The translations under genes and the position numbers were made by a program. The notes under the pieces were generated by a model. It had not been told where the DNA came from and searched no databases. It saw nothing but the letters and a program-made list of their open reading frames with translations. A DNA stretch of 64,000 nucleotides from Saccharothrix syringae (lineage in GTDB: Bacteria; Actinomycetota; Actinomycetes; Mycobacteriales; Pseudonocardiaceae), in the NCBI RefSeq assembly GCF_009498035.1, contig NZ_CP034550.1, positions 8,494,001 to 8,558,000 of the forward strand. Reading direction: 5' to 3'. Below, in pieces: positions 53,271 to 60,499 of this stretch. Numbering within the stretch: the stretch's first letter is position 1; each line of letters opens with the position of its first letter.

Positions 53271-53825
53271 GTGCGGGTCGCGGGGTTGGTGCTGGCCGCC
53301 GGTGCCGGGCGCCGGTTCGGCCGGCCCAAGGCGCTGGTGTCGCACCGCGGCGTGCGCTGGGTCGAGCACGCCGCGGGGGTGCTGCGCGACGCCGGGTGCT
53401 CGCCGGTCGCCGTGGTGTTGGGGGCGGCCGCGGCGGACGCGCGCGCCCTGGTGCCGGCGGGCTGCCTCGTGGTGGACAACCCCGACTGGGCCTCGGGCAT
53501 GGGGTCGTCGCTGCGCGCGGGCCTCGGCGCGCTGGCCGGCGCGGACGCGGTGGTCGTGCTGCCGGTGGACACGCCGGGCGTGACCGCGGCGGCCGTCGGG
53601 CGCTTCGTGGCGCTCGCGTCCGCCGCGGCGCTGGCCCGCGCCTCCTACTCGGGTGTGCCCGGGCACCCGGTGCTGATCGGCGCCGACCACTGGGCGGGGG
53701 TGTCGGCGGCGGCCGTGGGGGACGCCGGTGCGCGGGACTACCTGCGGGCGCGCGGGGCGGTCGACGTGCCGTGCGGGGACGTGGCCGACGGCGCGGACGT
53801 GGACCGGCCCGGGGACCTGGGCTGA
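53271..53825 (+). CDS. MobA/MocA-like nucleotidyltransferase
   Basis: A 184-residue NTP-transferase-fold protein resembling molybdenum cofactor cytidylyl/guanylyltransferases. The nucleotide-binding N-terminus is VAGLVLAAGAGRRFGRPKAL, followed by VVVLPVDTPGVTAAAV for metal binding and YSGVPGHPVLIG near the active site. It would transfer CMP or GMP to molybdopterin; other sugar or CoF-type nucleotidyl transfers cannot be excluded. No molybdoenzyme genes are nearby. The GTG start at 53271 is 4 bases after the LuxR-HTH stop. Confidence 0.87.
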   Translation: MRVAGLVLAAGAGRRFGRPKALVSHRGVRWVEHAAGVLRDAGCSPVAVVLGAAAADARALVPAGCLVVDNPDWASGMGSSLRAGLGALAGADAVVVLPVDTPGVTAAAVGRFVALASAAALARASYSGVPGHPVLIGADHWAGVSAAAVGDAGARDYLRARGAVDVPCGDVADGADVDRPGDLG

Positions 53826-53831
53826 CGGGGG

Positions 53832-54491
53832 TCACTGGCCCCGCGGTTCGGCTTGCAGGGGGTCGGCCTGCAGGGAGTCGGCCTGCAGGGGGTCGATGCC
53901 GAACGGCCGGGTCTCGGGCGGCACGACCTGCAACGGCTGCGCGTCCGGCGGCACGACCTCCAGCGGCTGCGCGTCGGGCGGCACGACCTGCATCGGGCCC
54001 GAGACGATCCGCGGCCCCGGCACGTCCGGCGGTTCCCACCGGCCGGGCGCGGCCGCCCCGGCCCTCGCCGCCGCGACGATCTCCCGGGCCCGCTGCTCGG
54101 CCTCGGCCAGGCGGCGCTGCGTCTCCTGCTCGGTCTGGTCGAGCAGCACCGCCTGCCTGCGCGCCACCTCCTCGGCCTGCCTGAGCATCTGCTCGCTGCG
54201 CTCGCGGGCGTCGCTCTCGAAGGCGTCCGCCTTCTGCCTGGCCACGTGCATCAGGTAGCGGATGCAGCCGGACACGGCGTTGTCCTTGGAGTAGCCGGCG
54301 TGCAGCACCCGGTACTCGCCCAGCTCGCTGCGCGCGTCCTCCAGCTCGCGGACCAGGTCCTCGGCGGTGGCGACGGCGGCGTCCCGGTCGACCCGCAGCA
54401 CCTCGACCTCGTCGCGCAGCCGGGCCAGTTCGGCGTCCACCTCCCGCCGGTCGTAGCCGCGCCACCGGATGTGGAACCGGTCGTCGTGCAT
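53832..54491 (-). CDS. DivIVA-like coiled-coil protein with repeat tail
   Basis: A 219-residue cytoplasmic protein. The N-terminal about 35 residues (FHIRWRGYDRREVDAELARL) match the DivIVA/Wag31 membrane-curvature-binding segment. A long coiled coil runs to about residue 150 (ELEDARSELGEYR, then ARERSEQMLRQAEEVARRQ). The tail is low complexity, with decapeptide repeats (VVPPDAQPL) and then pentapeptide repeats (LQADP). It probably assists polar growth or septum-associated wall synthesis, which fits the muramidase gene 26 bases upstream and the PBP genes nearby. GGAGGAGGG precedes ATG 54491. Confidence 0.82.
   Translation of the reverse strand: MHDDRFHIRWRGYDRREVDAELARLRDEVEVLRVDRDAAVATAEDLVRELEDARSELGEYRVLHAGYSKDNAVSGCIRYLMHVARQKADAFESDARERSEQMLRQAEEVARRQAVLLDQTEQETQRRLAEAEQRAREIVAAARAGAAAPGRWEPPDVPGPRIVSGPMQVVPPDAQPLEVVPPDAQPLQVVPPETRPFGIDPLQADSLQADPLQAEPRGQ
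53851..54000. repeat. In-gene 15-bp and 30-bp tandem repeats
   Basis: Three 15-base units at 53851, 53866 and 53881 (GCCTGCAGGGGGTCG) and three 30-base units at 53911, 53941 and 53971 (each containing GGCGGCACGACCT). They encode the pentapeptide and decapeptide repeats of the DivIVA-like tail, so copy number should vary between strains without loss of frame. Confidence 0.85.
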
Positions 54492-54517
54492 GGACGCCAC
54501 CCTCCTCCGGGCCGGGG

Positions 54518-55366
54518 TCAGCCCCTGGCCAGCGCCGCGAGGTCGTCCGCGGTGCCGTTGAACACGTTCTGGTCGATCGGTGCCGAGCTGTGCTGCCAGA
54601 TCGAGTGCACCGCCCAGCGGTGCGGCAGCGGCCCGATCTCCGCCGCGTACCGGGCCACCCACACCGGGCTGGTGTCGGTGAAGTCGCCGGCGAGGCCGGT
54701 GCACCGGTCCCACCACAGGGTGGAGGTGTAGACGACCGGCCAGCGGCCGGTGCGGGCCTGGTAGGTCTCGGCGAACTGCCGGATCCACTCGACCATGGCG
54801 TCGGGCGTGAGGCCGTAGCAGGTGTCCTCGCCGTACGGGTTGTACTCGACGTCCAGCGCGCCGGGCAGCGTGATGCCGTCGGGCGACCAGCCGCCGCCGT
54901 TGTCGACGAAGTGGTTGGCCTGCGTGGCGCCGTCGGACCGGTCGGGCAGCGCGAAGTGGTAGGCGCCGCGGATCATGCCGACGGCCGCGGAGCCGTGGTA
55001 CTGCTGGTCGTAGTAGGGGTTGCGGTAGTCGGTGCCCTCGGTGGCCTTGACGTAGGCGAACCGCATGCCCTGGTCCCACCAGTGCTGCCAGTCCACGTCG
55101 CCCTGGTGGCTGCTCACGTCCATGCCGGCGACGGTGGGCCCGGTGGTCTGCAGCTCGGACGCGGCGACCGGCTGCCCGGGCTCGTGCAGGGCGATCTGCG
55201 AGCCGGCGGCCTGGTCGCCCTCCCGGGCGACCTGGGCGCCCGCGAGGCGGTCGCCGTCGGGCCTCATCGGCGAGGCGGTCACGTCGGGCGCCGCCAGGCA
55301 GCCGACCGCGAGGGCGGCGGCGGCGACGCGGACCGCCCACTTCCGGGTCCGGGGTTGCGCGGCCAT
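54518..55366 (-). CDS. Secreted GH25 muramidase
   Basis: A 282-residue exported lysozyme of glycoside hydrolase family 25. Signal peptide: basic MAAQPRTRKW, a hydrophobic stretch (AVRVAAAALAVGCLAAP) and a cleavage site near VTASP. After a linker, the barrel begins with GMDVSSHQGDVDWQHW. The family acidic residues lie in FAYVKATEGTDYRNPYY and in the catalytic pair ALDVEYNPYG (DxE), with VYTSTLWW later. It should cut the glycan chains of peptidoglycan outside the cell. ATG 55366 follows GGGAGGAA. It is the first gene of a pair with the DivIVA-like gene, and its leader contains a terminator-like hairpin. Confidence 0.94.
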   Translation of the reverse strand: MAAQPRTRKWAVRVAAAALAVGCLAAPDVTASPMRPDGDRLAGAQVAREGDQAAGSQIALHEPGQPVAASELQTTGPTVAGMDVSSHQGDVDWQHWWDQGMRFAYVKATEGTDYRNPYYDQQYHGSAAVGMIRGAYHFALPDRSDGATQANHFVDNGGGWSPDGITLPGALDVEYNPYGEDTCYGLTPDAMVEWIRQFAETYQARTGRWPVVYTSTLWWDRCTGLAGDFTDTSPVWVARYAAEIGPLPHRWAVHSIWQHSSAPIDQNVFNGTADDLAALARG

Positions 55367-55479
55367 GGGTCATTCCTCCCTGGAAAAGCACGGGACCTCT
55401 CGCCTCCGCACCGTCACCGGCGCCGGAGGACGTCACTGGGCTCCGGCTACCACCGGTCGGAACGATTGCAACACGAAAC

Positions 55480-55513
55480 AAAAAATGCCACTCGTACGAA
55501 TGACGAGTAGGCA
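55480..55513 (-). terminator. Intrinsic terminator hairpin in the GH25 leader
   Basis: On the minus strand, TGCCTACTCGT and ACGAGTGGCA pair over 10 bp with one bulge and a 7-base loop, directly followed by six T (A-run 55480-55485 on plus) and a further TGTTT. This is a textbook Rho-independent terminator. It is placed 114 bases upstream of the GH25 ATG with no minus-strand gene before it, so it may act as an attenuator or as an insulator. Confidence 0.75.
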
Positions 55514-55646
55514 CTTTACTGGCACGTTCGGTGATCGTCGACGCGGAGAGTGGCGCTATTTTCCACCCGATGGGGAAACGGACGCATGAGGTGCCACCTC
55601 CCAGGGCACTCCACGACCGGGGTGACCCGCTGAAGGTGAGGGAGCC

Positions 55647-56021
55647 ATGTCCACGACGGGAGTCGACTGGGAGCCGTTCATCGAGTCGCTGCACGAGGCG
55701 GCCGGGCTGTGGGACCGGGCCCTGGCCTGCCGCGCGAGGCGGACCGGGCCCGACGCCGGGGACGACGACCCGCCGCGGGTCGTGCCGATCACCCAGGACG
55801 AGGCCGAGCGGCTGATGCGGGCGGTGGCGTTCCTGGCGCGCCGGCTGAGCGTGGCCGCGGAGTGCGTGGTCTACGAGACCGCGGAAACCCGCCTGGAACC
55901 GACCGAGGGCGACCCGGCCGCGGAGGCGGACGCGTTGTCGCTGACCGCGCTGCACGCCGCCGCGATGCGCCACGCCGCCGACCTGGCGAGCGCCGCGGCC
56001 ACGCGCTGCGACGCAGCGTGA
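55647..56021 (+). CDS. Hypothetical protein, helical
   Basis: A 124-residue acidic protein that I do not recognise. It appears all-helical (EPFIESLHEAAGLWDRALAC, EAERLMRAVAFLARRLS, LTALHAAAMRHAADLASAAA), without membrane segment or signal. ATG 55647 has GTGAGGGAG close upstream. It lies alone between the divergent GH25 gene and a PBP gene 122 bases downstream. Codon use matches the neighbours, so the frame is probably real. Confidence 0.65.
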   Translation: MSTTGVDWEPFIESLHEAAGLWDRALACRARRTGPDAGDDDPPRVVPITQDEAERLMRAVAFLARRLSVAAECVVYETAETRLEPTEGDPAAEADALSLTALHAAAMRHAADLASAAATRCDAA

Positions 56022-56142
56022 ATGCATTCCACCAACGAGTGAACTCCGTCCGGTTAAACGCCGGCGGGCAATTGTCGAGACCTTGCGGTGAACCTCCCGG
56101 CCGCCGCGTTTTCCGCGGTCGACCGGGGCCCACCTCCAGGGC

Positions 56143-58272
56143 ATGCGTAGGTCGGATTGCATCGCGAAACTCGCCGGTCTGTGCCTGGTGGCCGGGCTGC
56201 TGCTGGCCGGGCTCGCGCTGCCGGTCGTCGGGGCGGCGGGCCTGGTGTCCAACCGGATGGGCGACCAGGTGGCGGCGACCTCCGTGAGCCTGGTCAACAC
56301 GCCCCCACCGCTGATGTCGACGATCACCGACAAGGACGGCGTGCCGTTCGCCTACCTCTACGACCAGTACCGCGTGCTCACGCCGTCGGACAAGGTCGCG
56401 CAGGTCATGAAGGACGCGCTGATCTCCGCCGAGGACCGGCGGTTCTACGAGCACAACGGCGTGGACTGGCTGGCCACCCTGCGGGCCGCGATGCGCAACC
56501 AGTCGTCCGGCTCCGTCCAGGGCGCCTCCACGATCACCCAGCAGTACGTGAAGAACCACCTCGTGCACGTGCTGGAGCGCGACGACAAGGGCGGGCAGGT
56601 CAAGGCGCAGGAGCAGACGCTCGCCCGCAAGCTGCGCGAGGCGCGGATCGCCATGCACGTCGAGTCGCAGCTGACCAAGGACGAGATCCTGACCCGCTAC
56701 CTGGACGTCGTGCCGTTCGGCGGCACCATCTACGGCATCGCCGCGGCGTCCCAGGCGTACTTCGAGACCACGCCCGACCGGCTGACCGTGCCACAGGCCG
56801 CGATGCTCGCCGGGATGGTCAACAGCCCGACGTTCCTCGACCCCGAGGCGCGGCCCGACAAGGCGGTCGACCGGCGCAACGTGGTGATCGACCTGATGGT
56901 CGCCAACAACAAGCTCTCGCCCGAGCAGGCCGAGGTCTACAAGCGGGAACCGCTGGGCCTGGCCACGCCGGTGCGGCCGCTGCCCACCGGGTGCGTCGGC
57001 TCGGGGCCGGAGGTCGGGTTCTTCTGCTCCTACGTGGTCAACTACCTGACCGAGAACGGCTTCGACCTCGACCAGCTGAAGACCGGCGGCTACACCATCG
57101 AGACGACCCTCGACCGCACCCTCACCCAGCAGGCCAAGCAGGCCGCCGAGGCGCAGGTGCCGAAGACGACGCCCGGCATCGCCAACACCGCGGCCGTGGT
57201 CAAGCCGGGCCGCGACCGGCACGAGGTGGTGGCCCTGGTCGCCAGCCGCGACTACGGGCTGAAGAAGGAGGAGTTCCAGACCCAGTTCGACCTGCCGTCG
57301 GCCGTCGAGAACAAGTTCGGCGCCGGCTCGGTGTACAAGGTGTTCACCGCGGCGGCCGCGCTGGAGAAGGGCATGGGCATCGAGACGGTGATCCAGACGC
57401 CCAACTCGTACGTGTCGAGGGTGTTCCGCGGCGGCGCCCCGTCGTGCCCGTCGACCGGCGAGCAGGCGACGTACTGGTACTGCCTGTCCAACCACGACAG
57501 CTCCTACCCGCCGCAGATGACGTTGAAGCACGCGCTGGCGACGTCGCCGAACACGGGGTTCGTCATCCTGGAGGAGAAGGTCGGCCTGGACGCGGTGGTC
57601 GACATGGCCTCCAGGCTGGGGATGCGCGAGACGATGTCGACGAACATCGCGGGCGTGCAACCCGACCCGTCGGCCGAGCGCCAGGACCTGAGGGTGTCGC
57701 AGGCCGACTTCTACAAGTCGGCGGGCAACGCGTCGTTCACGCTGGGCCCCGCGCCGACGAGCACGCTGGAGCTCGCCAACGTGGCCGCGACCCTGGCCTC
57801 GGGCGGGTCGTGGTGCCGGCCCACCCCGATCCGCAGGATCACCGACCGGTACGGCAAGGAGGTGCGGGCGGAGGAGCCGCCGTGCGAGCAGGTGGTCGAG
57901 GAGGCGCTGGCGAACGCGATGGTGGTGGGGTTGAGCGAGGACGACCAGGAACGCGGCACCGCGGCGGCGGCGGCCAAGCAGTTCAACTGGACGCGGCCGG
58001 CGCTGGGCAAGACCGGGACGACCGAGGAGTACAAGTCGGCCGCGTACCTCGGGGCGACGCCCGACTACGCCGGCGCGGTGCAGGTCTTCAACGACGGGAC
58101 CACGCCGAAGGGCATCTGCGTGAACGGCGGCCCCCCGCGGCTCTGCGAGGAAGGCGACATCTACGGCGGCACGCTGCCGGCGCGGACGTGGTTCGACTTC
58201 ATGTCCAAGGCGCACGCGAACCTGCCGGAGAAGCCCTTGCCGGCCGTGGAGCCCCGGTACCGGCTACCATGA
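56143..58272 (+). CDS. Bifunctional class A penicillin-binding protein (second)
   Basis: A 709-residue paralogue of the protein at 46463-48625. An N-terminal transmembrane helix (LAGLCLVAGLLLAGLALPVV) is followed by the GT51 domain (catalytic Glu in AEDRRFYEHNGVD, GASTITQQYVKN) and the transpeptidase domain (SxxK GSVYK, SxN SPNTG, KTG GKTGTTE). Both share the distinctive YLYDQYRV motif near the start and a PRYR-type ending. Extra cysteines (PSCPSTGEQATYWYC) insert in the TP domain and may form a disulfide outside the membrane. The ATG at 56143 has only a weak ribosome-binding site. Confidence 0.95.
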   Translation: MRRSDCIAKLAGLCLVAGLLLAGLALPVVGAAGLVSNRMGDQVAATSVSLVNTPPPLMSTITDKDGVPFAYLYDQYRVLTPSDKVAQVMKDALISAEDRRFYEHNGVDWLATLRAAMRNQSSGSVQGASTITQQYVKNHLVHVLERDDKGGQVKAQEQTLARKLREARIAMHVESQLTKDEILTRYLDVVPFGGTIYGIAAASQAYFETTPDRLTVPQAAMLAGMVNSPTFLDPEARPDKAVDRRNVVIDLMVANNKLSPEQAEVYKREPLGLATPVRPLPTGCVGSGPEVGFFCSYVVNYLTENGFDLDQLKTGGYTIETTLDRTLTQQAKQAAEAQVPKTTPGIANTAAVVKPGRDRHEVVALVASRDYGLKKEEFQTQFDLPSAVENKFGAGSVYKVFTAAAALEKGMGIETVIQTPNSYVSRVFRGGAPSCPSTGEQATYWYCLSNHDSSYPPQMTLKHALATSPNTGFVILEEKVGLDAVVDMASRLGMRETMSTNIAGVQPDPSAERQDLRVSQADFYKSAGNASFTLGPAPTSTLELANVAATLASGGSWCRPTPIRRITDRYGKEVRAEEPPCEQVVEEALANAMVVGLSEDDQERGTAAAAAKQFNWTRPALGKTGTTEEYKSAAYLGATPDYAGAVQVFNDGTTPKGICVNGGPPRLCEEGDIYGGTLPARTWFDFMSKAHANLPEKPLPAVEPRYRLP

Positions 58273-58835
58273 TCGCGTACCTGGTTCCGGCTGGTCGCGG
58301 GCTGGGCCCGGCACGAAGGTCGCGGTCGGAACCGGGTCACACGATGGGGTGATCATCGCCGGAAAATGTACGAAAACGGCGTCCCCGATCATCGGTGAAT
58401 CAAGAGGAACCGCGACCACCACGGCACGCCGCCCCCGGAACCACACCCGTCGGCGGCGGGCAACAGTACGAGCAGGGCAGCACGCAGGACGGCAGGTGAG
58501 GCGGCACCCCGGAGACCTGGCCGGACGAGGCGGCCCGAAGCTCGGCGGACCAGGCGACGCGGGGCTTGGTCGGACCGGGCAACGCGGGGGTCAGCCGGAC
58601 GCGACGTGAGGGTTGGCGGGACGAGGCGCGAGGTGTTCCAGGGCCAGCCGGACGGGGCGGGCGTGGGCCAGGGCGGATGAGACACCTGCGCGGGCCCGGC
58701 AGACGGGCTCGCGTGAGGACTTGGCGGGTGAGGCGAAGCGAGCGCGAGTCGGCGGGCGAGGCGGCGCGTCCGGAGCCGGGTCGGCCGGGATAGCGCCCTC
58801 CCGCGGACGAGGTCGGCCGAGCCCTGCGGACCGGG
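58273..58835. other. Intergenic region with degenerate short repeats
   Basis: About 560 bases between the PBP gene and the end of the DeoR gene (minus strand), with no supportable gene. From about 58515 to 58650 a degenerate unit of about 22-27 bases recurs (CTNGGCGGACCAGGCGACGC-like), and similar GGCGGGYGAGGCG blocks continue to about 58770. The repeats keep several frames open but show no start signals or protein family. Confidence 0.5.
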
Positions 58836-59591
58836 TCAGACGAGGCGCACCTCGACCCCGGCGTCCCGCAGGCGGTGCAGTTCGTCGGCGGGGGCGCTCG
58901 CGTCGGTGACCAGCACGTCGACGTCGCCCACCGGGCACACCCGGCCGAAGGCGGTGCGCCCGAACTTCGAGCTGTCGATCGCCGCGATCACGCGTGCCGA
59001 CGCCCGGATCGCGGCCCTCTTCACCGCGCCCTCGGTCAGGTCGTGCGCCGACACGCCGTCGCGGGTGGTCAGGCCGCAGCTACCGAGCACCATGGTGTCG
59101 AAGCGCATCACCTCGAACGCGTGCTCGGTCAGCGGGCCGCCGAAGGCGAGTTCACCCGGTCGTGTGTCGCCGCCCGGTAGGACGAGCCGCACGTGGGGGG
59201 CGTTGCGGAGGACGTCCACCGCGTGCAGGGACAGGGGCAGGACGGTCAGCCGGCGGTCGATGAGCTCGCGCGCCACCTCGACGGCGGTGCTGCCGCTGTC
59301 GAGCACGACCGTCTCACCGTCGTCGAGCAGGTTCGCGACGGCGGCGGCGATGCGCCGCTTGACCGCCAGCCGCTGGCGCGACCGCGCCGCGTAAGGCGTC
59401 TCCTCCCCCGTCAGCATGCCCACCGCCGCGCCGCGCACGCGCCGCACCAGGCCGTCGCGTTCGAGCACGTCCAAGTCGCGCCGCACGGTCATCTCGGAGG
59501 CGCCGACCAGTGCCGCGAGCGTGCCGACGGGGACCCGTTCGCCTCCGCGCAGGCGTTCCAGGATCGCTTCGTGCCGCCAGACGACGTCCAT
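58836..59591 (-). CDS. DeoR-family transcriptional regulator
   Basis: A 251-residue sugar-phosphate-responsive repressor. The N-terminal DeoR helix-turn-helix is RHEAILERLRGGERVPVGTL with SEMTVRRDLDVLERDGLVRR. The C-terminal sensor domain is of the DeoRC isomerase-like fold (VVLDSGSTAVEVARELIDR, SCGLTTRDGVSAHDLTEGAVKRA, IDSSKFGRTAF). It is divergent from the SIS-domain gene, with an inverted repeat immediately before its own ATG. It probably represses both, relieved by a phosphorylated sugar that the SIS protein handles. Confidence 0.93.
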   Translation of the reverse strand: MDVVWRHEAILERLRGGERVPVGTLAALVGASEMTVRRDLDVLERDGLVRRVRGAAVGMLTGEETPYAARSRQRLAVKRRIAAAVANLLDDGETVVLDSGSTAVEVARELIDRRLTVLPLSLHAVDVLRNAPHVRLVLPGGDTRPGELAFGGPLTEHAFEVMRFDTMVLGSCGLTTRDGVSAHDLTEGAVKRAAIRASARVIAAIDSSKFGRTAFGRVCPVGDVDVLVTDASAPADELHRLRDAGVEVRLV

Positions 59592-59593
59592 CT

Positions 59594-59607
59594 TGTTCGA
59601 TTGAACA
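59594..59607. promoter_or_regulatory. Inverted repeat, probable DeoR operator
   Basis: TGTTCGATTGAACA, with perfect arms TGTTC/GAACA around GATT, lies 2 bases upstream of the DeoR ATG, overlapping the place of its ribosome-binding site. TGTTC recurs at 59615 and GGTCAACA ends at 59630. The position suits autorepression and control of the divergent SIS gene. Confidence 0.6.
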
Positions 59608-59677
59608 CGCGGGCTGTTCGGTGGTCAACACCCTGGCGGGTGATGGGACGATCCGGTAGGACTGGCGGGCACACATT

Positions 59678-59689
59678 TGGTGTAGACCA
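59678..59689. promoter_or_regulatory. DasR-type operator (dre-like) at the SIS gene
   Basis: TGGTGTAGACCA matches the DasR core TGGTCTAGACCA in 11 of 12 bases. It ends 14 bases before the ATG of the SIS-domain gene and directly abuts its GGAGGG ribosome-binding site. A repressor bound here would block initiation or early elongation. It suggests aminosugar control in addition to DeoR. Confidence 0.6.
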
Positions 59690-59703
59690 TTGGAGGGCGA
59701 CGC

Positions 59704-60444
59704 ATGGCGACCGAGACCGTGACCGGATCCGACTACGGCGACGTCGTGCGCAACCACCTGACCAGGGTGGAGCAGCAGAACGCGGGCGCCCTCGACGACG
59801 TGGCCGAGCTGGTGCTGGCCAGCGTCCGCGCGGACGGCCTGGTGCTCGCGGCGGGGGCGGGCCACTCGCTCGCCGCGGTCGCCGAGACCTTCTACCGCGC
59901 GGGCGGCCTGGCGTGCGTGCGCCCGATCTACCACCCCGAGCTGCTGCCGATGCACGGCGCGGTGAGCAGCACGGCGGCCGAGCGGCGGTCCGGGCTGGCC
60001 GCCGAGGTGCTGCGGGAGGCGGGGTTGGCCGCTCACGACGTGTTGTTCGTCTTTTCCACGTCCGGGGTAAATCCGTACCCGGTCGAGTTGGCGGTGCTCG
60101 CTGCCGGTGCCGGGTGCCCGGTGGTGGCGGTGACGTCGGTGGCCGCCAGCGCGTTGGCGCCGCGGCGGGCCGGCACGACGCTGGCGGAGAGCGCGACCGT
60201 GGTGCTGGACAACCTGGTCCCGCCGGGTGACGCGACGTACCCGGCGGGCAACCCGGTCACCGCCGCGGTGTCCACGCTGGCCACGACGTTCCTGTGGAAC
60301 CTGCTGATGGTGCGCCTGTTCGACAAGGCGGCCGAGGCCGGGATCGGGCTGCCGCTGTGGCGCAGCGCGAACGTCGAGGGCGGCGACCAGGCCAACGCCG
60401 AGCTGCTGCGGAAGTACCAGACGCGGGTGCCGCAGCTCGGCTGA
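59704..60444 (+). CDS. SIS-domain sugar-phosphate binding protein
   Basis: A 246-residue protein with one sugar isomerase (SIS) fold: VLAAGAGHSLAAVAETFYRAGG for phosphosugar binding, then VLFVFSTSGVNPYPVELAV (the Ser/Thr-rich SIS loop) and VVAVTSVAASALA. It could be an isomerase, an etherase-like or a regulatory phosphosugar-binding protein. The nearby DasR-like box favours an aminosugar such as N-acetylglucosamine- or muramic-acid-phosphate, an inference only. GGAGGG lies 6 bases before ATG 59704. It is divergent from the DeoR regulator and 55 bases before a transpeptidase gene. Confidence 0.88.
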   Translation: MATETVTGSDYGDVVRNHLTRVEQQNAGALDDVAELVLASVRADGLVLAAGAGHSLAAVAETFYRAGGLACVRPIYHPELLPMHGAVSSTAAERRSGLAAEVLREAGLAAHDVLFVFSTSGVNPYPVELAVLAAGAGCPVVAVTSVAASALAPRRAGTTLAESATVVLDNLVPPGDATYPAGNPVTAAVSTLATTFLWNLLMVRLFDKAAEAGIGLPLWRSANVEGGDQANAELLRKYQTRVPQLG

Positions 60445-60499
60445 CGTTCACGAATCCTCCACACGTTCGGATTAATCTCCGGACAGCGAGGGGGGAAAT

